NCBI GenBank assembly: GCA_902537235.1
Contig: CACBAO010000008.1
Coordinates: forward strand, 1-64,000
Direction of reading: 5' to 3'
DNA: 64,000 nucleotides
Source: an uncultured Alphaproteobacteria bacterium
GTDB lineage: Bacteria > Pseudomonadota > Alphaproteobacteria > Rhodobacterales > Rhodobacteraceae
Shown here: in pieces, positions 53,789-63,122 of the stretch
Position numbering within the stretch: the first letter of the stretch is position 1
How the letters are laid out: the number at the start of each line of letters is the position of its first letter
Program-made: the position numbers and the translations under genes
Notes under the pieces: model-generated
Database searches by the model: none
Told to the model about the DNA's origin: nothing
Seen by the model: the letters and a program-made list of their open reading frames with translations, nothing else

Positions 53789-55423
53789 ATGAAAGAACGA
53801 GGTGTTTTTGCAGAGAAATCCAACTGGAATATTTTAAAGTTGTTAAAAATCAGAGCGTCTGAATATGGGGACAAAGAATTCATTAGATTTGACTCCGGCA
53901 CTTCTCTCTCGTTTAAATTGCTTGATGAGCAGTCAGATAAATTTGCTTATAAACTTTTAGATATCGGACTTCAAGAAGATGAAAATGTCTTTTGTTTTCT
54001 AAAAAATAGTCCAGAATTTCTTATTTCTCTATTTGCTGTAATGAAGATTGGAGCTATTTTTGTTCCGATAAATACAGAATTAAGAGGGCAATTCTTAGAG
54101 CACCAGTTTCTTAATTCTGAGCCTAAAATAGTAATAATTGACAATATGTTGCTAGATTTTTTTAAAGATATAAAACCACAAGAAAACGAACTTAAAGGGA
54201 CAATTGTAACTAAATCTTTTGATAAAAAATTAGTACCTATGGCTCTCCATTCAGAAGCGGTTATCACCTTTCAATCATGCTTTGATCTCACTAGTCATGC
54301 TAGCGATATAAGTCTGCTGAAAACTGCTTCAATTCATAAAATTTGTGCGATAATGTATACGTCTGGTACTACTGGGCCATCTAAGGGGGTCTTATTAACA
54401 CATGGGCATTTTTTTTCGTATTCAATTATAAGTGCGGAGGTTCAACATTTAACTACCAAAGATACCTATTACATTTGCATGCCACTTTTCCATATTAATG
54501 CGTTAAGTATTCAATGTTTTGCTGCTCTCTACGCAGGTATGAATATTTACTGTGTAGAAAGGTTTAGTCCCAATAGATGGTTGCAGGATAACATTAATTG
54601 TAAAGCAACTGTAACAAATCTACTAGGCGTCATGACTGAATTTATTTTCAATACTGCTAAGAGTGATTTTGATAAAGATCATTCATTGAGGCATATAGGA
54701 GCCGTACCTATTGGAGCTGAGTGGGCCGATAAATTTGAGAAACGATTTAATATAAAGTTTTTCCAAGGTTTTGGTATGACCGAAAGTGGAATGAGTTTCT
54801 ATGAGCAAATCTCTAGTGACAAGACTATTCCCGGTTGTGCAGGGTATCCAATTGGCGAGTTATATGAGGTCAAAATAGCTAATCCTGAAAACGATGAAAC
54901 TTTACCCAGTAATAAAATTGGAGAGCTTCTTATAAGACCTAAGCACCCAGGTATCTTTTCTGCAGGTTATTACAAAATGCCAGAGAAAACTTTGGAATCT
55001 TGGCGAAATTTATGGTTTCACACTGGGGATGCATGTCATTTTGATGAAAAGGGAAGGATGCATTATTTTGACAGGATAAAAGACTGCATCAGGCGTAGAG
55101 GTGAGAATATTTCTGCCTTTGAATTGGAACAAGTTATTAATTCATACCCGCAAGTAGATGAAAGTGCAGCAATAGGGGTAAAAACAGAAAAATCAGGCGG
55201 TGAAGATGAAGTCCTCGTTTGTATTGTTATAAATAAAGGCGATAAAATTGATAACGATAAATTTCTTCTCTTTTGTCAAGATAAGCTACCTAGGTTTGCC
55301 GTCCCAAAGTATATCAGGTTTGTAGATAGTATCAGAAAAACTGGATCTGGGAAGTTAAGTAAGGTAGATGTCAGAAAGGAAGGCCTAACAGATGATGTTA
55401 TAATGCTGACCCCTGATCGTTAA
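53789..55423 (+). CDS. AMP-dependent CoA ligase, carnitine/crotonobetaine ligase (CaiC)-like
   Basis: 544 residues of the ANL superfamily. IMYTSGTTGPSKGVLLTH (P-loop), FGMTESGMS (A5), WFHTGDACHFDEKGRMHYFDRIKDCIRRRGENISAFELEQ (hinge and ribose Asp) and SIRKTGSGKLSKVDVRK with the catalytic lysine are complete. The RRRGENIS form of the hinge and the segment MPLFHINALSIQ recall E. coli CaiC. The glycine betaine/carnitine-type transporter and BKACE/carnitine-dehydrogenase-type genes downstream make a betaine acid a likely substrate. This substrate is inference. Confidence 0.85.
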   Translation: MKERGVFAEKSNWNILKLLKIRASEYGDKEFIRFDSGTSLSFKLLDEQSDKFAYKLLDIGLQEDENVFCFLKNSPEFLISLFAVMKIGAIFVPINTELRGQFLEHQFLNSEPKIVIIDNMLLDFFKDIKPQENELKGTIVTKSFDKKLVPMALHSEAVITFQSCFDLTSHASDISLLKTASIHKICAIMYTSGTTGPSKGVLLTHGHFFSYSIISAEVQHLTTKDTYYICMPLFHINALSIQCFAALYAGMNIYCVERFSPNRWLQDNINCKATVTNLLGVMTEFIFNTAKSDFDKDHSLRHIGAVPIGAEWADKFEKRFNIKFFQGFGMTESGMSFYEQISSDKTIPGCAGYPIGELYEVKIANPENDETLPSNKIGELLIRPKHPGIFSAGYYKMPEKTLESWRNLWFHTGDACHFDEKGRMHYFDRIKDCIRRRGENISAFELEQVINSYPQVDESAAIGVKTEKSGGEDEVLVCIVINKGDKIDNDKFLLFCQDKLPRFAVPKYIRFVDSIRKTGSGKLSKVDVRKEGLTDDVIMLTPDR

Positions 55424-55453
55424 GTGTAAATTAAGCTTAAAAGACAAAGAAAA

Positions 55454-55729
55454 TCAAAGCAGCGTTTCTGACTTAGATTTATTTTCAAGAGCTTTGTATT
55501 GGTCATTTTGTAAAGCACTTTCACTTAAAATTACGGCTTTTTTTATCGGTGACCCCTCAATGCTCACACGAAAATGCTTTATCTTATTTACAAAGATTTC
55601 CTTTTCCAAGAGGAGGGCATTGCGTTTTGTTCTTGAATATAGCCTCTGACCAACATTATAAACAGGTTTTTTACTGTTAAGCTTGGATAATATGTAATTG
55701 AACACTGTCACTATAGCCTCCGTAAACAT
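55454..55729 (-). CDS. Hypothetical protein
   Basis: 91 residues from the ATG at 55729, preceded by AAGG about 8 bases upstream; an ATG at 55786 would add 19 residues. It opens MFTEAIVTVFNYILSKLNSKKP, an amphipathic helix, and the rest is Lys-rich without a motif. No family is recognised and there is no signal peptide or metal site. It fills the gap between the ligase and the transporter genes on the opposite strand. A spurious frame cannot be excluded. Confidence 0.45.
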   Translation of the reverse strand: MFTEAIVTVFNYILSKLNSKKPVYNVGQRLYSRTKRNALLLEKEIFVNKIKHFRVSIEGSPIKKAVILSESALQNDQYKALENKSKSETLL

Positions 55730-55968
55730 TTTCAGGCCTTTTTTATAGAGGGCTAGCGACCGACCTCTTTTATTACCATACAGCAAACCGGCGTTTTTTC
55801 AAGCATTTTTAAAGGACTAGGTCAATAATTGAATGAAAATCGGATCTCAATCGTAAAGCTCGCTACAAAAAAGGTTGTTGCTATTGACAAGGGCTTAATG
55901 AAACGGGTAGCCTTACTATAAACAAATCTTGGTCTTTAACGTGTGACCTAAAATGGAAGGAAAGAGAT

Positions 55969-56973
55969 ATGTATAAATTTTTGATGTCAACTGTCGTTGT
56001 TGGCACTATGGCTTTAGCCACTAATGTCTACGCGGCATGTGGATCAATTTCTATGGCTGATATGAACTGGCCATCAGCTACACTAATGGCAAATGTCGAT
56101 AAAATCATCCTTGAAGAGGGCTATGGTTGTGAAATCGAAATGGTTGCCGGTGCAACTACTACGACTTTTGCGTCTATGAATGAAAAGGGTCAACCTGATG
56201 TTGCTGCCGAATTATGGATAAACGCGGTAAGGGAACCACTTTTCAAGGCAATGGATGAAGGAAGATTGCATTCAGCAAGAGAAATGCCAATCACGGACCT
56301 TGGAGAAGGATGGTGGGTTCCAGATTACGTGCTCACAAAGAACCCAGGTCTAAAGACTGTTTTAGATATCCTTGAAAGACCAGATCTATTCCCGGCAAAA
56401 GAGGATCCTTCAAAAGGTGAATTCATTGGATGCCCTGCAGGATGGGGTTGCCAACTTTCAAACATAAACCTTTTTAGAGCATTTAAAATGGAAGATAAGG
56501 GCTGGATCTTAATTGACCCAGGTTCACAAGCTGGTCTTGATGCATCTATGGCAAAAGCTGTGCAAAGAGGAGATAACTGGTTTGGGTACTATTGGGCTCC
56601 AACAGCTCCTATCGGAAAATTTAATATGCAGCTTGTTCCATTTGGTGTCCCCTTTGCTGGTGCAGAAAACTGGGATGGTTGTATTGCAAAAGCTGAACAA
56701 GACTGTGCTGATCCTAAGCCATCGGCTTGGACTAAGTCAGAAGTTCACACTATTGTGACTACAAACTTCAAAGAGTCTGCTGGCACAGATGCTATGGGTT
56801 ATTTTGCGAAACGTATTTTTCCAGGTCCAATTATGAACAAAATGTTGGTATATATGGAAGATAACCAAGCTAATGGTCCAGATGCAGCTGTTGAGTTCTT
56901 AATCGAATATGAAGATGTATGGACACCTTGGGTGTCTGCAGACGTTGCTAAGAAGGTTAAGGCATCTCTTTAA
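55969..56973 (+). CDS. Quaternary-amine ABC transporter substrate-binding protein (ProX/OpuAC type)
   Basis: 334 residues with a signal peptide (hydrophobic 4-20, cleavage after VYA at 20-22). The OpuAC fold shows ISMADMNWPSATLMANVDKIILEEGYGCEIEMV, DVAAELWINAVREP and the GWGCQLSNINLF and WFGYYWAPTAPIGKF segments that carry aromatic ligand-box residues. Ligands of this class are glycine betaine, choline, carnitine or proline betaine. Carnitine or betaine is favoured by the downstream genes. A strong GGAAGGAAAGAG ribosome binding site precedes the ATG and a rho-independent-type hairpin follows the stop. Confidence 0.9.
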   Translation: MYKFLMSTVVVGTMALATNVYAACGSISMADMNWPSATLMANVDKIILEEGYGCEIEMVAGATTTTFASMNEKGQPDVAAELWINAVREPLFKAMDEGRLHSAREMPITDLGEGWWVPDYVLTKNPGLKTVLDILERPDLFPAKEDPSKGEFIGCPAGWGCQLSNINLFRAFKMEDKGWILIDPGSQAGLDASMAKAVQRGDNWFGYYWAPTAPIGKFNMQLVPFGVPFAGAENWDGCIAKAEQDCADPKPSAWTKSEVHTIVTTNFKESAGTDAMGYFAKRIFPGPIMNKMLVYMEDNQANGPDAAVEFLIEYEDVWTPWVSADVAKKVKASL

Positions 56974-56989
56974 AGATATAATTTTATTT

Positions 56990-57024
56990 AGGTCGTCTTG
57001 GGTAACTGAGGCGACCTTTTTTTT
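56990..57024 (+). terminator. Intra-operon hairpin with T run after the binding protein gene
   Basis: AGGTCGTC at 56990-56997 pairs with GGCGACCT at 57010-57017 (one G-U pair), with a 12-base loop, then eight T from 57017 to 57024. It lies between the binding protein gene and the permease gene, so only part of the transcription should pass into permease and ATPase. This matches the high demand for binding protein. Confidence 0.8.
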
Positions 57025-57048
57025 AATTTTGTTAAAAAAGGGTCCCTA

Positions 57049-57939
57049 ATGGATTGGTTGGCAGAGTTTCCAAGCTTAGGCAAACGAGACTTAAGAGATT
57101 TGAAAAAAGGTATTGATGGATCTTTTAGAGAATGGTCTAGGTCAAATGGAGATGCTATTGAAGCATTCTTTGATCCTCTTTATTTCTTCTTAGTGTGGTT
57201 AGAAAAACTCCTAATAGCTACTCCATGGCCAATAATACTCATAATAGTTGCGGGGCTTGCCTATCTTGGGTCTAGAAGCTGGAAATTGGCTTTAGGCTCT
57301 GTTGTTTCTTTTATGTTAATTGGTTATTTTGGAATGTGGAAAGATATGATGGCAACTATTTCATTAATATCTGTCTCTACACTTATTTGCATAGCCGTCG
57401 GAATCCCAATTGGAATATTAATGTCGCGCTATGATCGTGTGCAAAGTGCTATTACGCCAATTTTAGATTTAATGCAAACTATTCCAATCTTCGTATATTT
57501 GTTACCAGTGGTAATGCTTTTAGGAATTGGAAGAGTACCAGGATTGATTGCTGTTTGTGTGTACGCGATACCTCCAATAATCCGTTTAACTAATCTAGGC
57601 ATTAGGTTAGTGGATAAGGAAATTCTTGAGGCTGCGGATGCTTTTGGTTCAAGTTACAGACAAAAGCTCTTTTCGGTTCAAATCCCATTGGCGTTACCAA
57701 ATATCTTTGCTGGAGTAAACCAAACTATCATGATGGCGCTTGCAATGGTTGTTATAGCTTCAATGATTGGTGTTAAAGGGTTAGGTATGCCGGTTCTGCA
57801 AGCTGTTCAAAATCAATATTTAACACTTGGCTTGATGAACGGTTTAGCAATTGTCGCGTTGGCAATAATTTTTGATAGGGTATCACAGCGATACGGACAA
57901 AGACTTCAGGCTCATCGGTACGGAAAAGAGCATGAGTAA
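57049..57939 (+). CDS. Quaternary-amine ABC transporter permease (ProW type)
   Basis: 296 residues. A soluble N-terminal region (1-55) precedes the membrane core. The permease signature contains SVSTLICIAVGIPIGILMSRYDRVQSAITPILDLMQTIPIFVYLLPVVMLLGIG and the EAA loop AADAFGSSYRQKLFSVQIPLALPNI. About six to seven hydrophobic helices are visible. It forms the channel with the ATPase whose gene overlaps its stop by 8 bases. It lies 24 bases after the T run of the hairpin. Confidence 0.92.
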   Translation: MDWLAEFPSLGKRDLRDLKKGIDGSFREWSRSNGDAIEAFFDPLYFFLVWLEKLLIATPWPIILIIVAGLAYLGSRSWKLALGSVVSFMLIGYFGMWKDMMATISLISVSTLICIAVGIPIGILMSRYDRVQSAITPILDLMQTIPIFVYLLPVVMLLGIGRVPGLIAVCVYAIPPIIRLTNLGIRLVDKEILEAADAFGSSYRQKLFSVQIPLALPNIFAGVNQTIMMALAMVVIASMIGVKGLGMPVLQAVQNQYLTLGLMNGLAIVALAIIFDRVSQRYGQRLQAHRYGKEHE

Positions 57940-58975
57940 AACGAAACTTAAAATAGAAAATCTCTATAAAATCTTTGGTCCTAGAGGTAAGTCTTTTATA
58001 GATCCTGTAAAAAATGGAATGTCAAAACAGGAGCTATTGGATGATCACAGTCATGTCCTTGGACTAAACAATATTAATTTAGATATTCCTGAACAAAGAA
58101 TACAAGTGATTATGGGATTATCAGGCTCTGGAAAGTCAACTCTGATAAGACATATCAATCGTTTGATTGAACCTACAGCAGGTGCAATAACTGTAGATGA
58201 TGAGGATATTCTTTCCATGTCACAACTTCAGTTGCGTGAATTCAGGCGAAAGAAAACGTCTATGGTTTTTCAAAAGTTTGCTCTATTACCACATAAAACA
58301 GTAGCGCAAAACGTTGCGTATGGCCTGACCATCCAAGGAGAGCAAGAGAGTATAGCGAAGGAGAAAAGCCATAAGTGGATTGAGAGTGTGGGATTATCAG
58401 GTTTTGAGGAAAGATATCCTGCTCAACTCTCCGGTGGTATGCAACAGAGAGTTGGTTTGGCTAGAGCATTGGCAACAGATGCTCCTATATTATTGATGGA
58501 TGAAGCATTTTCAGCCCTAGACCCTTTAATAAGAACTGACATGCAAAATATTCTTTTAGAACTTCAAAAAGATTTACATAAGACAATTATCTTTATAACA
58601 CACGATTTAGATGAAGCACTCAGAATTGGAGATAACATTGCAATATTGAGGGATGGAAAGATTATTCAAAAAGGTGATCCTCAACAAATAATTATGAAGC
58701 CAGCTGATGACTATATCTCTGATTTCATTAAAGATATTAACCGTGGGAAAGTAATTGAAGTTAAATCCATCATGCAAAAAGGTAGTAGTAAAGGCGCTTC
58801 TTTAAACAGCTCTTGTTCTCTCGAAGACGCTTTAAAAGTCTTAAATAATGAAAAGAATAATGAGTGTAGCGTCATCGATGGTAAAGGTAAAAAAATAGGA
58901 AAAGTTACGTTAGACGCAGCGATAGGTGCACTTTTCAGAGAGAGGGATTCTAGAAATAAAGAGAAATATAAATAG
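57932..58975 (+). CDS. Quaternary-amine ABC transporter ATP-binding protein (ProV type)
   Basis: 347 residues from the ATG at 57932 (GAAAAGAGC before it), chosen over an in-frame ATG at 57872 inside the permease gene. The Walker A is GLSGSGKST (62-70), the signature LSGGMQQR, the Walker B ILLMDEAFSALD, and the switch is FITHDLDEA. The N-terminal KIFGPR and the helical insert before GLNNINL are ProV-like. The C-terminal part (about 255-347) is a reduced CBS-type region, so osmotic or cyclic-nucleotide gating may be weaker than in OpuA. It is convergent with the NDP-forming synthetase gene, 4 bases away. Confidence 0.92.
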   Translation: MSKTKLKIENLYKIFGPRGKSFIDPVKNGMSKQELLDDHSHVLGLNNINLDIPEQRIQVIMGLSGSGKSTLIRHINRLIEPTAGAITVDDEDILSMSQLQLREFRRKKTSMVFQKFALLPHKTVAQNVAYGLTIQGEQESIAKEKSHKWIESVGLSGFEERYPAQLSGGMQQRVGLARALATDAPILLMDEAFSALDPLIRTDMQNILLELQKDLHKTIIFITHDLDEALRIGDNIAILRDGKIIQKGDPQQIIMKPADDYISDFIKDINRGKVIEVKSIMQKGSSKGASLNSSCSLEDALKVLNNEKNNECSVIDGKGKKIGKVTLDAAIGALFRERDSRNKEKYK

Positions 58976-58979
58976 GGTC

Positions 58980-61055
58980 TCATATTTTTCGGCTTAAAAC
59001 ACAATCTGCTGCTATTATGCTATCTTCGTATATAAAAAATGGATTTATCTCTATTGATGCGCACTCATTTTCTTCTTGGCTATGAAAATCTGCTATCTTA
59101 AATATTTCATTTATAATCAAACCTAATTTTACTTTACTATTATTGCGAAAGCCATTGATTAAATTAAAAAATTTCATTTTTTTTATCTCCTGTGAAATAT
59201 ATTTTTTTGATACAGGTAATATAAAAGTTTTTGTATCCATGTATAGTTCAGTAAATGCTCCTCCCATACCAACGACTAATACATTACCAAATGTTTTGTC
59301 ACTTCGAATGCTTAAAAACATTTCTGCAATTGGAGCTGGAAGCATTTCTTCAATAAAAAATGTACCATCATTAATCACTTTTATGCCCAATGATTTTTTA
59401 ATTTCATGATATTTTGATATAAGCTCCGTTCGACTATTAATATTTAATTTAACAGCTCCTAACTCGGTCTTATGTAAAATTTTCGAGCTAGTAAACTTTA
59501 AAGCGATTGGAAATTTAATTTTTATTTTTTCTAAATCTTTTATATTTTTGACAAGCTGAGCATTAGGAACCTTTATTCCTTGTGCTCTAATACTTATTTT
59601 TCCTTGGTACTCGTTTGTGTTTACAAATTTAGTATTTTTGCGTTGGGCTATCTTAAATTTCTGCAACTCTTTTTTATCACTGAAATTATTGTAATTTAGA
59701 AGGTGTCTTACTGCGTTTAAACAGTTATATATACCCTGCATTGGGACACCACCTAACCTCAAAATCTTGTTGCCTACATTTTCATTTATATTTTCAGGCA
59801 GAGTTGAACAGATAATGGGAGTAAGACCAACGAGTTTACTCTCATCTATAAAAGCCTTTGTATCGTTTAAATAGAGTTGTTCAGTATCGTTTATTTGTGT
59901 ATGAGGAAAATCCTGTATCAAAATTGCTGTGGAATAGTCGTTTTTCAGTGCGTTTTTAAATACTGGACCTGTCTTTTCTGGAATACCCCATATGGGAGTT
60001 GTGTAATCCAAGGGGTTTGATATCGTTGCTATTTTTGGTAACACTTTGTCCAGTGATTTTTTCTGACTTTTTCTAAAGTTTGGTAAATTTAATTCTAATT
60101 CTTCCGCGTTATCTGCAACCATTGCAGCTCCACCACCAGAACAGGTAAGTGCTAAAATTTTATTTGTTTTTATTGGGCATGAAACACTAAATAATTTAGC
60201 TGTTTCAAGTAATTGAATTGGATCATGCACTTCCGTGATAGCCAATTGCTTAAAAAGTGCTGAATACATTTCATTATTTCCGGAAAGAGATCCGGTATGG
60301 CTTTTAGTAATCCTTTTACCAATTTGTGATTTACCAGATTTGTAAACAATAATAGGTTTTCCTGCATTAAATGAAAATTTTGAGGCCTCCACAAATCTAG
60401 TTAAATCAGAAATTCCTTCGATGTGTATAGCAATGCAGGACACATTCGTCTTTTTGCTGAAATAGTAAATTAAGTCTTCAATCTTTGTTACGGCTTGGTT
60501 CCCCACGGATACCATAAAGCTAATTGGAAGTGATCTAGTTGCCATAATAATATCTGATGATAGCATTCCGCTTTGAGTAATAAGCGCAATTCCTTTTTTG
60601 CAACGTTTGCCTTTGTGTGAAAACGGCCAAAGTGCAAGGTTGTCAGAAAAATTAATAAATCCATAACAATTAGGCCCAATTAATGGAGTGTCACCGCATT
60701 CCTTAATAAGTCTATCCTCAAGGTATTTTCCAGTCTTACCGATTTCTTTAAACCCTGCCGAATAACATACTATTCCCTTGCACTTAAAAGCTTTAAGAGC
60801 TCTCACAGTTGAAATAACCTCTTTAGCAGGCACGGCGATGAACGCAGCATCTGGACTCAACGGAAGGTCAGAAACCTTTCTTAAACATTTATAATTATCG
60901 ATTTTCTTTCTGGTTGGGTTAACAACAAATATTTTCCCCTTATAACCTCTTCTTTTTAACTCCCTTATGGGAACAAATATGTCTTTGCCACCGATAAAAA
61001 CGACTGATTTTGCTTTAAAAAAACGATCAATGCTTTTAAAAGAGTTTAAAATCAT
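58980..61055 (-). CDS. NDP-forming acyl-CoA synthetase (CoA-binding plus ATP-grasp)
   Basis: 691 residues. The N-terminal CoA-binding Rossmann domain runs about 10-130, with LIGPNCYGFINF, then two succinyl-CoA-ligase-like domains (ITQSGMLSSDIIM, and ALTCSGGGAAMVADNAEEL near 310). The phosphohistidine site is SHTGSLSG (near 260). A C-terminal ATP-grasp domain ends FTELYMDTKTFILPVS. The family interconverts acyl-CoA and acid with ADP or GDP, here probably of a branched or betaine acid. The gene begins within the acyl-CoA dehydrogenase stop (ATGA overlap). Confidence 0.85.
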   Translation of the reverse strand: MILNSFKSIDRFFKAKSVVFIGGKDIFVPIRELKRRGYKGKIFVVNPTRKKIDNYKCLRKVSDLPLSPDAAFIAVPAKEVISTVRALKAFKCKGIVCYSAGFKEIGKTGKYLEDRLIKECGDTPLIGPNCYGFINFSDNLALWPFSHKGKRCKKGIALITQSGMLSSDIIMATRSLPISFMVSVGNQAVTKIEDLIYYFSKKTNVSCIAIHIEGISDLTRFVEASKFSFNAGKPIIVYKSGKSQIGKRITKSHTGSLSGNNEMYSALFKQLAITEVHDPIQLLETAKLFSVSCPIKTNKILALTCSGGGAAMVADNAEELELNLPNFRKSQKKSLDKVLPKIATISNPLDYTTPIWGIPEKTGPVFKNALKNDYSTAILIQDFPHTQINDTEQLYLNDTKAFIDESKLVGLTPIICSTLPENINENVGNKILRLGGVPMQGIYNCLNAVRHLLNYNNFSDKKELQKFKIAQRKNTKFVNTNEYQGKISIRAQGIKVPNAQLVKNIKDLEKIKIKFPIALKFTSSKILHKTELGAVKLNINSRTELISKYHEIKKSLGIKVINDGTFFIEEMLPAPIAEMFLSIRSDKTFGNVLVVGMGGAFTELYMDTKTFILPVSKKYISQEIKKMKFFNLINGFRNNSKVKLGLIINEIFKIADFHSQEENECASIEINPFFIYEDSIIAADCVLSRKI

Positions 61056-62209
61056 GCCCCAAGAGGTCTAAGCATTGAGCGTGTTACAATATGCCTTTGT
61101 ATTTCAGAGGTTCCATCCCAAATTCTTTCCAAACGTGAGTCTCTCCAAAGCCTCTCAATAGGCATCTCTTCCATTAAGCCCATTCCTCCAAAAATCTGAA
61201 CAGTATCATCTGCTACCTTATTAAGCATTTCAGAACAGAAAATCTTAACAATAGCCGCATCCTCATCCATCATTTGACCAGTAAGAGCCCTGTCTACAGC
61301 ATCTTTTACTAAAAGGTCTGCGGCTCGTAAGTTCATCTTCATGTCTGCTAGCTTGAAACCTGTAGCTTGGAAAGTTCCTATTGGCTTGCCAAATTGTTTT
61401 CTTTGAGCAGCCCAGTCTAAAGCTAAATCAAGAATTCGTTCTGCCTTGCCACAACAAGTCGCTCCTACCCAAATACGACCCATGCCAAGCCATTTTCCAG
61501 ATAATGAAAGTCCATTACCCTCAGTACCTAGTATCTTATCAGCAGAAAGCTTAACGTCGTTAAAGCTTAACTGGTAATTTTTATATCCCCGGTAGCTGAT
61601 ACACTTTGTACCCTCTTGAATATCAAATCCGGGAATACCAACATCTACTAGGAAGGCTGTAATTCTTTTTCTTTTTCCGCGAGACGTTTCATCTTCTCCT
61701 GTAGCAGCAAATACAATCGCAAAATCTGGCATACATGGTCCAGAAATAAAATGTTTGGAACCATTCAAAATCCAGTCATCTCCTTCTTTCTTCGCGTTAG
61801 ATTTCATGCTCATGATATCGGAGCCCGCGTCAGGTTCTGTTAATGCAAATAATTCTCGTTTATCACCTTTTACACAGGGATAAAGATATTCTTCCATTTG
61901 CTTTTTGTTGCAGGCTAGAAGTATTTCGGTAGGACGTGCTATCCATGAATGTAAAGCGTGTGAAGTTTTTCCATACTCCCTTTCAACTATCATCATTGAA
62001 GAATAATCCAATCCCCCCCCACCGTATTTTTCTGGAAGATTAGCTGCAAATAATCCTACTTCTTTTGATTTTTCTTCTATTTGTTTGCCTATTTCATCAG
62101 GAACATAACCAAGTTTATCCACACGGTCTTCATGAGGATAAATTTCGTCAGCCATGAATTTTTGGACAGTATCTAATAGAATTTTTGAGTCGCTTGAAGT
62201 GTCATACAT
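61052..62209 (-). CDS. Acyl-CoA dehydrogenase
   Basis: 385 residues with the ACAD pattern. EREYGKTSHALHSWIA is in the N-terminal domain, FALTEPDAGSDI is the FAD signature 1, and RKQFGKPIGTFQATGFKLADM and QIFGGMGLMEEMPIERLWRDSRL lie in the C-terminal domain. The usual catalytic-base position YEGT reads WDGTSEIQRHIV, with Asp in place of Glu. Either Asp works as the base or the base is elsewhere, as in isovaleryl-CoA dehydrogenase. The operon context fits gamma-butyrobetainyl-CoA or a short-chain acyl-CoA, but that is inference. Confidence 0.88.
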   Translation of the reverse strand: MYDTSSDSKILLDTVQKFMADEIYPHEDRVDKLGYVPDEIGKQIEEKSKEVGLFAANLPEKYGGGGLDYSSMMIVEREYGKTSHALHSWIARPTEILLACNKKQMEEYLYPCVKGDKRELFALTEPDAGSDIMSMKSNAKKEGDDWILNGSKHFISGPCMPDFAIVFAATGEDETSRGKRKRITAFLVDVGIPGFDIQEGTKCISYRGYKNYQLSFNDVKLSADKILGTEGNGLSLSGKWLGMGRIWVGATCCGKAERILDLALDWAAQRKQFGKPIGTFQATGFKLADMKMNLRAADLLVKDAVDRALTGQMMDEDAAIVKIFCSEMLNKVADDTVQIFGGMGLMEEMPIERLWRDSRLERIWDGTSEIQRHIVTRSMLRPLGA

Positions 62210-62224
62210 AGTTTATCTCGATAA

Positions 62225-63112
62225 TTAGTTTTTTATTAATGAAAGCTTTTTTCTTGTTTCATCGGGGGTAAGAACTCTTCCACCCATTAGAGTGATTATT
62301 TTTATAACTTTTTCAACCAATTGTCTATTCGTAGCAAGCACGCCTTTTGAAAGATAAAGATTATCTTCCAAGCCAACACGAACATTGCCCCCCATAGTAA
62401 CGGCTGCAGCAGCCATTGGTATTTGCATTCTTGAAATACCAAACCCAGACCAAGTTGCGTTTGATGGAAGATGATCCTTCATTGCCTTCATAGTATCAAC
62501 ACTTTGATCAGCGCCCCACGGTATTCCTAAACATATTTGAAACATTGGAGGTTCTTTAATTAATCCCTCTTCAATTAGCTGTTTGGCTAATCTAATATGA
62601 CCTAAGTCAAAAACCTCTAATTCTGGTTTTACTCCCCAAGATTTTGTCAATTCGGCCATTCTTCTCAGGATAGGTAGAGTGGATATATAAATAGAATGAT
62701 CGTTGACACCAAAATTTAAGGTTCCACAATCTAAGGAACAAATTTCTGGCTTACATATCTCTATATGCGCGAGCCTCTCATCAGGACCTATCATGTCCGT
62801 TCCGGGGCCAGGCATCGAAAAATCATTTTCATCAGGAACCCAATCACCGCCCATTCCTGCAGTAAGATTTATCACTACATCAGTTTTATCATTTCTTATT
62901 CTGTCAACCGCTTCTTTAAATAAGTTTACATCTCGGGATCCTTTACCAGTTTCTGGATCTCGCACATGAACATGGGTTGCAGAAGCACCTGCTTGCGCAG
63001 CTTCGATAGCAGCATCTGCAACCTCTTTTGGAGTTACTGGAACATGAGGACTTTTATCAACTGTCTCACCGGCTCCTGTAACCGCACATGTCACTATTAC
63101 CTCAAAATTCAT
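62225..63112 (-). CDS. BKACE family enzyme (beta-keto acid cleavage, DUF849), probably 3-dehydrocarnitine-cleaving
   Basis: 295 residues of the DUF849 TIM barrel. The metal-binding [15 protein letters not shown] near 43-57, an N-terminal [10 protein letters not shown]-like start ([24 protein letters not shown]) and the C-terminal [13 protein letters not shown] are complete. These zinc enzymes condense a beta-keto acid with acetyl-CoA to give acetoacetate and a new CoA ester. The adjacent 3-hydroxyacyl-CoA dehydrogenase family gene matches the CdhA-CdhC pair of Pseudomonas carnitine catabolism, which suggests 3-dehydrocarnitine as substrate and betainyl-CoA as product. Confidence 0.9.
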   Translation of the reverse strand: MNFEVIVTCAVTGAGETVDKSPHVPVTPKEVADAAIEAAQAGASATHVHVRDPETGKGSRDVNLFKEAVDRIRNDKTDVVINLTAGMGGDWVPDENDFSMPGPGTDMIGPDERLAHIEICKPEICSLDCGTLNFGVNDHSIYISTLPILRRMAELTKSWGVKPELEVFDLGHIRLAKQLIEEGLIKEPPMFQICLGIPWGADQSVDTMKAMKDHLPSNATWSGFGISRMQIPMAAAAVTMGGNVRVGLEDNLYLSKGVLATNRQLVEKVIKIITLMGGRVLTPDETRKKLSLIKN

Positions 63113-63122
63113 GCTGACCTCA

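Noticed and set aside
55884-55919. TTGACA at 55884-55889 with TACTAT at 55914-55919 ahead of the binding protein gene.
   Set aside because: The spacer is 24 bases, too long for a sigma-70 promoter, and no better -10 is in range.
55787-55968. Leader ahead of the quaternary-amine binding protein, checked for a riboswitch.
   Set aside because: Only a short imperfect GGGCT/AGCC pairing was found, with no recognisable aptamer core.
57872-57931. A longer start for the ProV-type ATPase within the permease gene.
   Set aside because: The ATG at 57932 fits the family N-terminus and overlaps the permease stop in the usual way.
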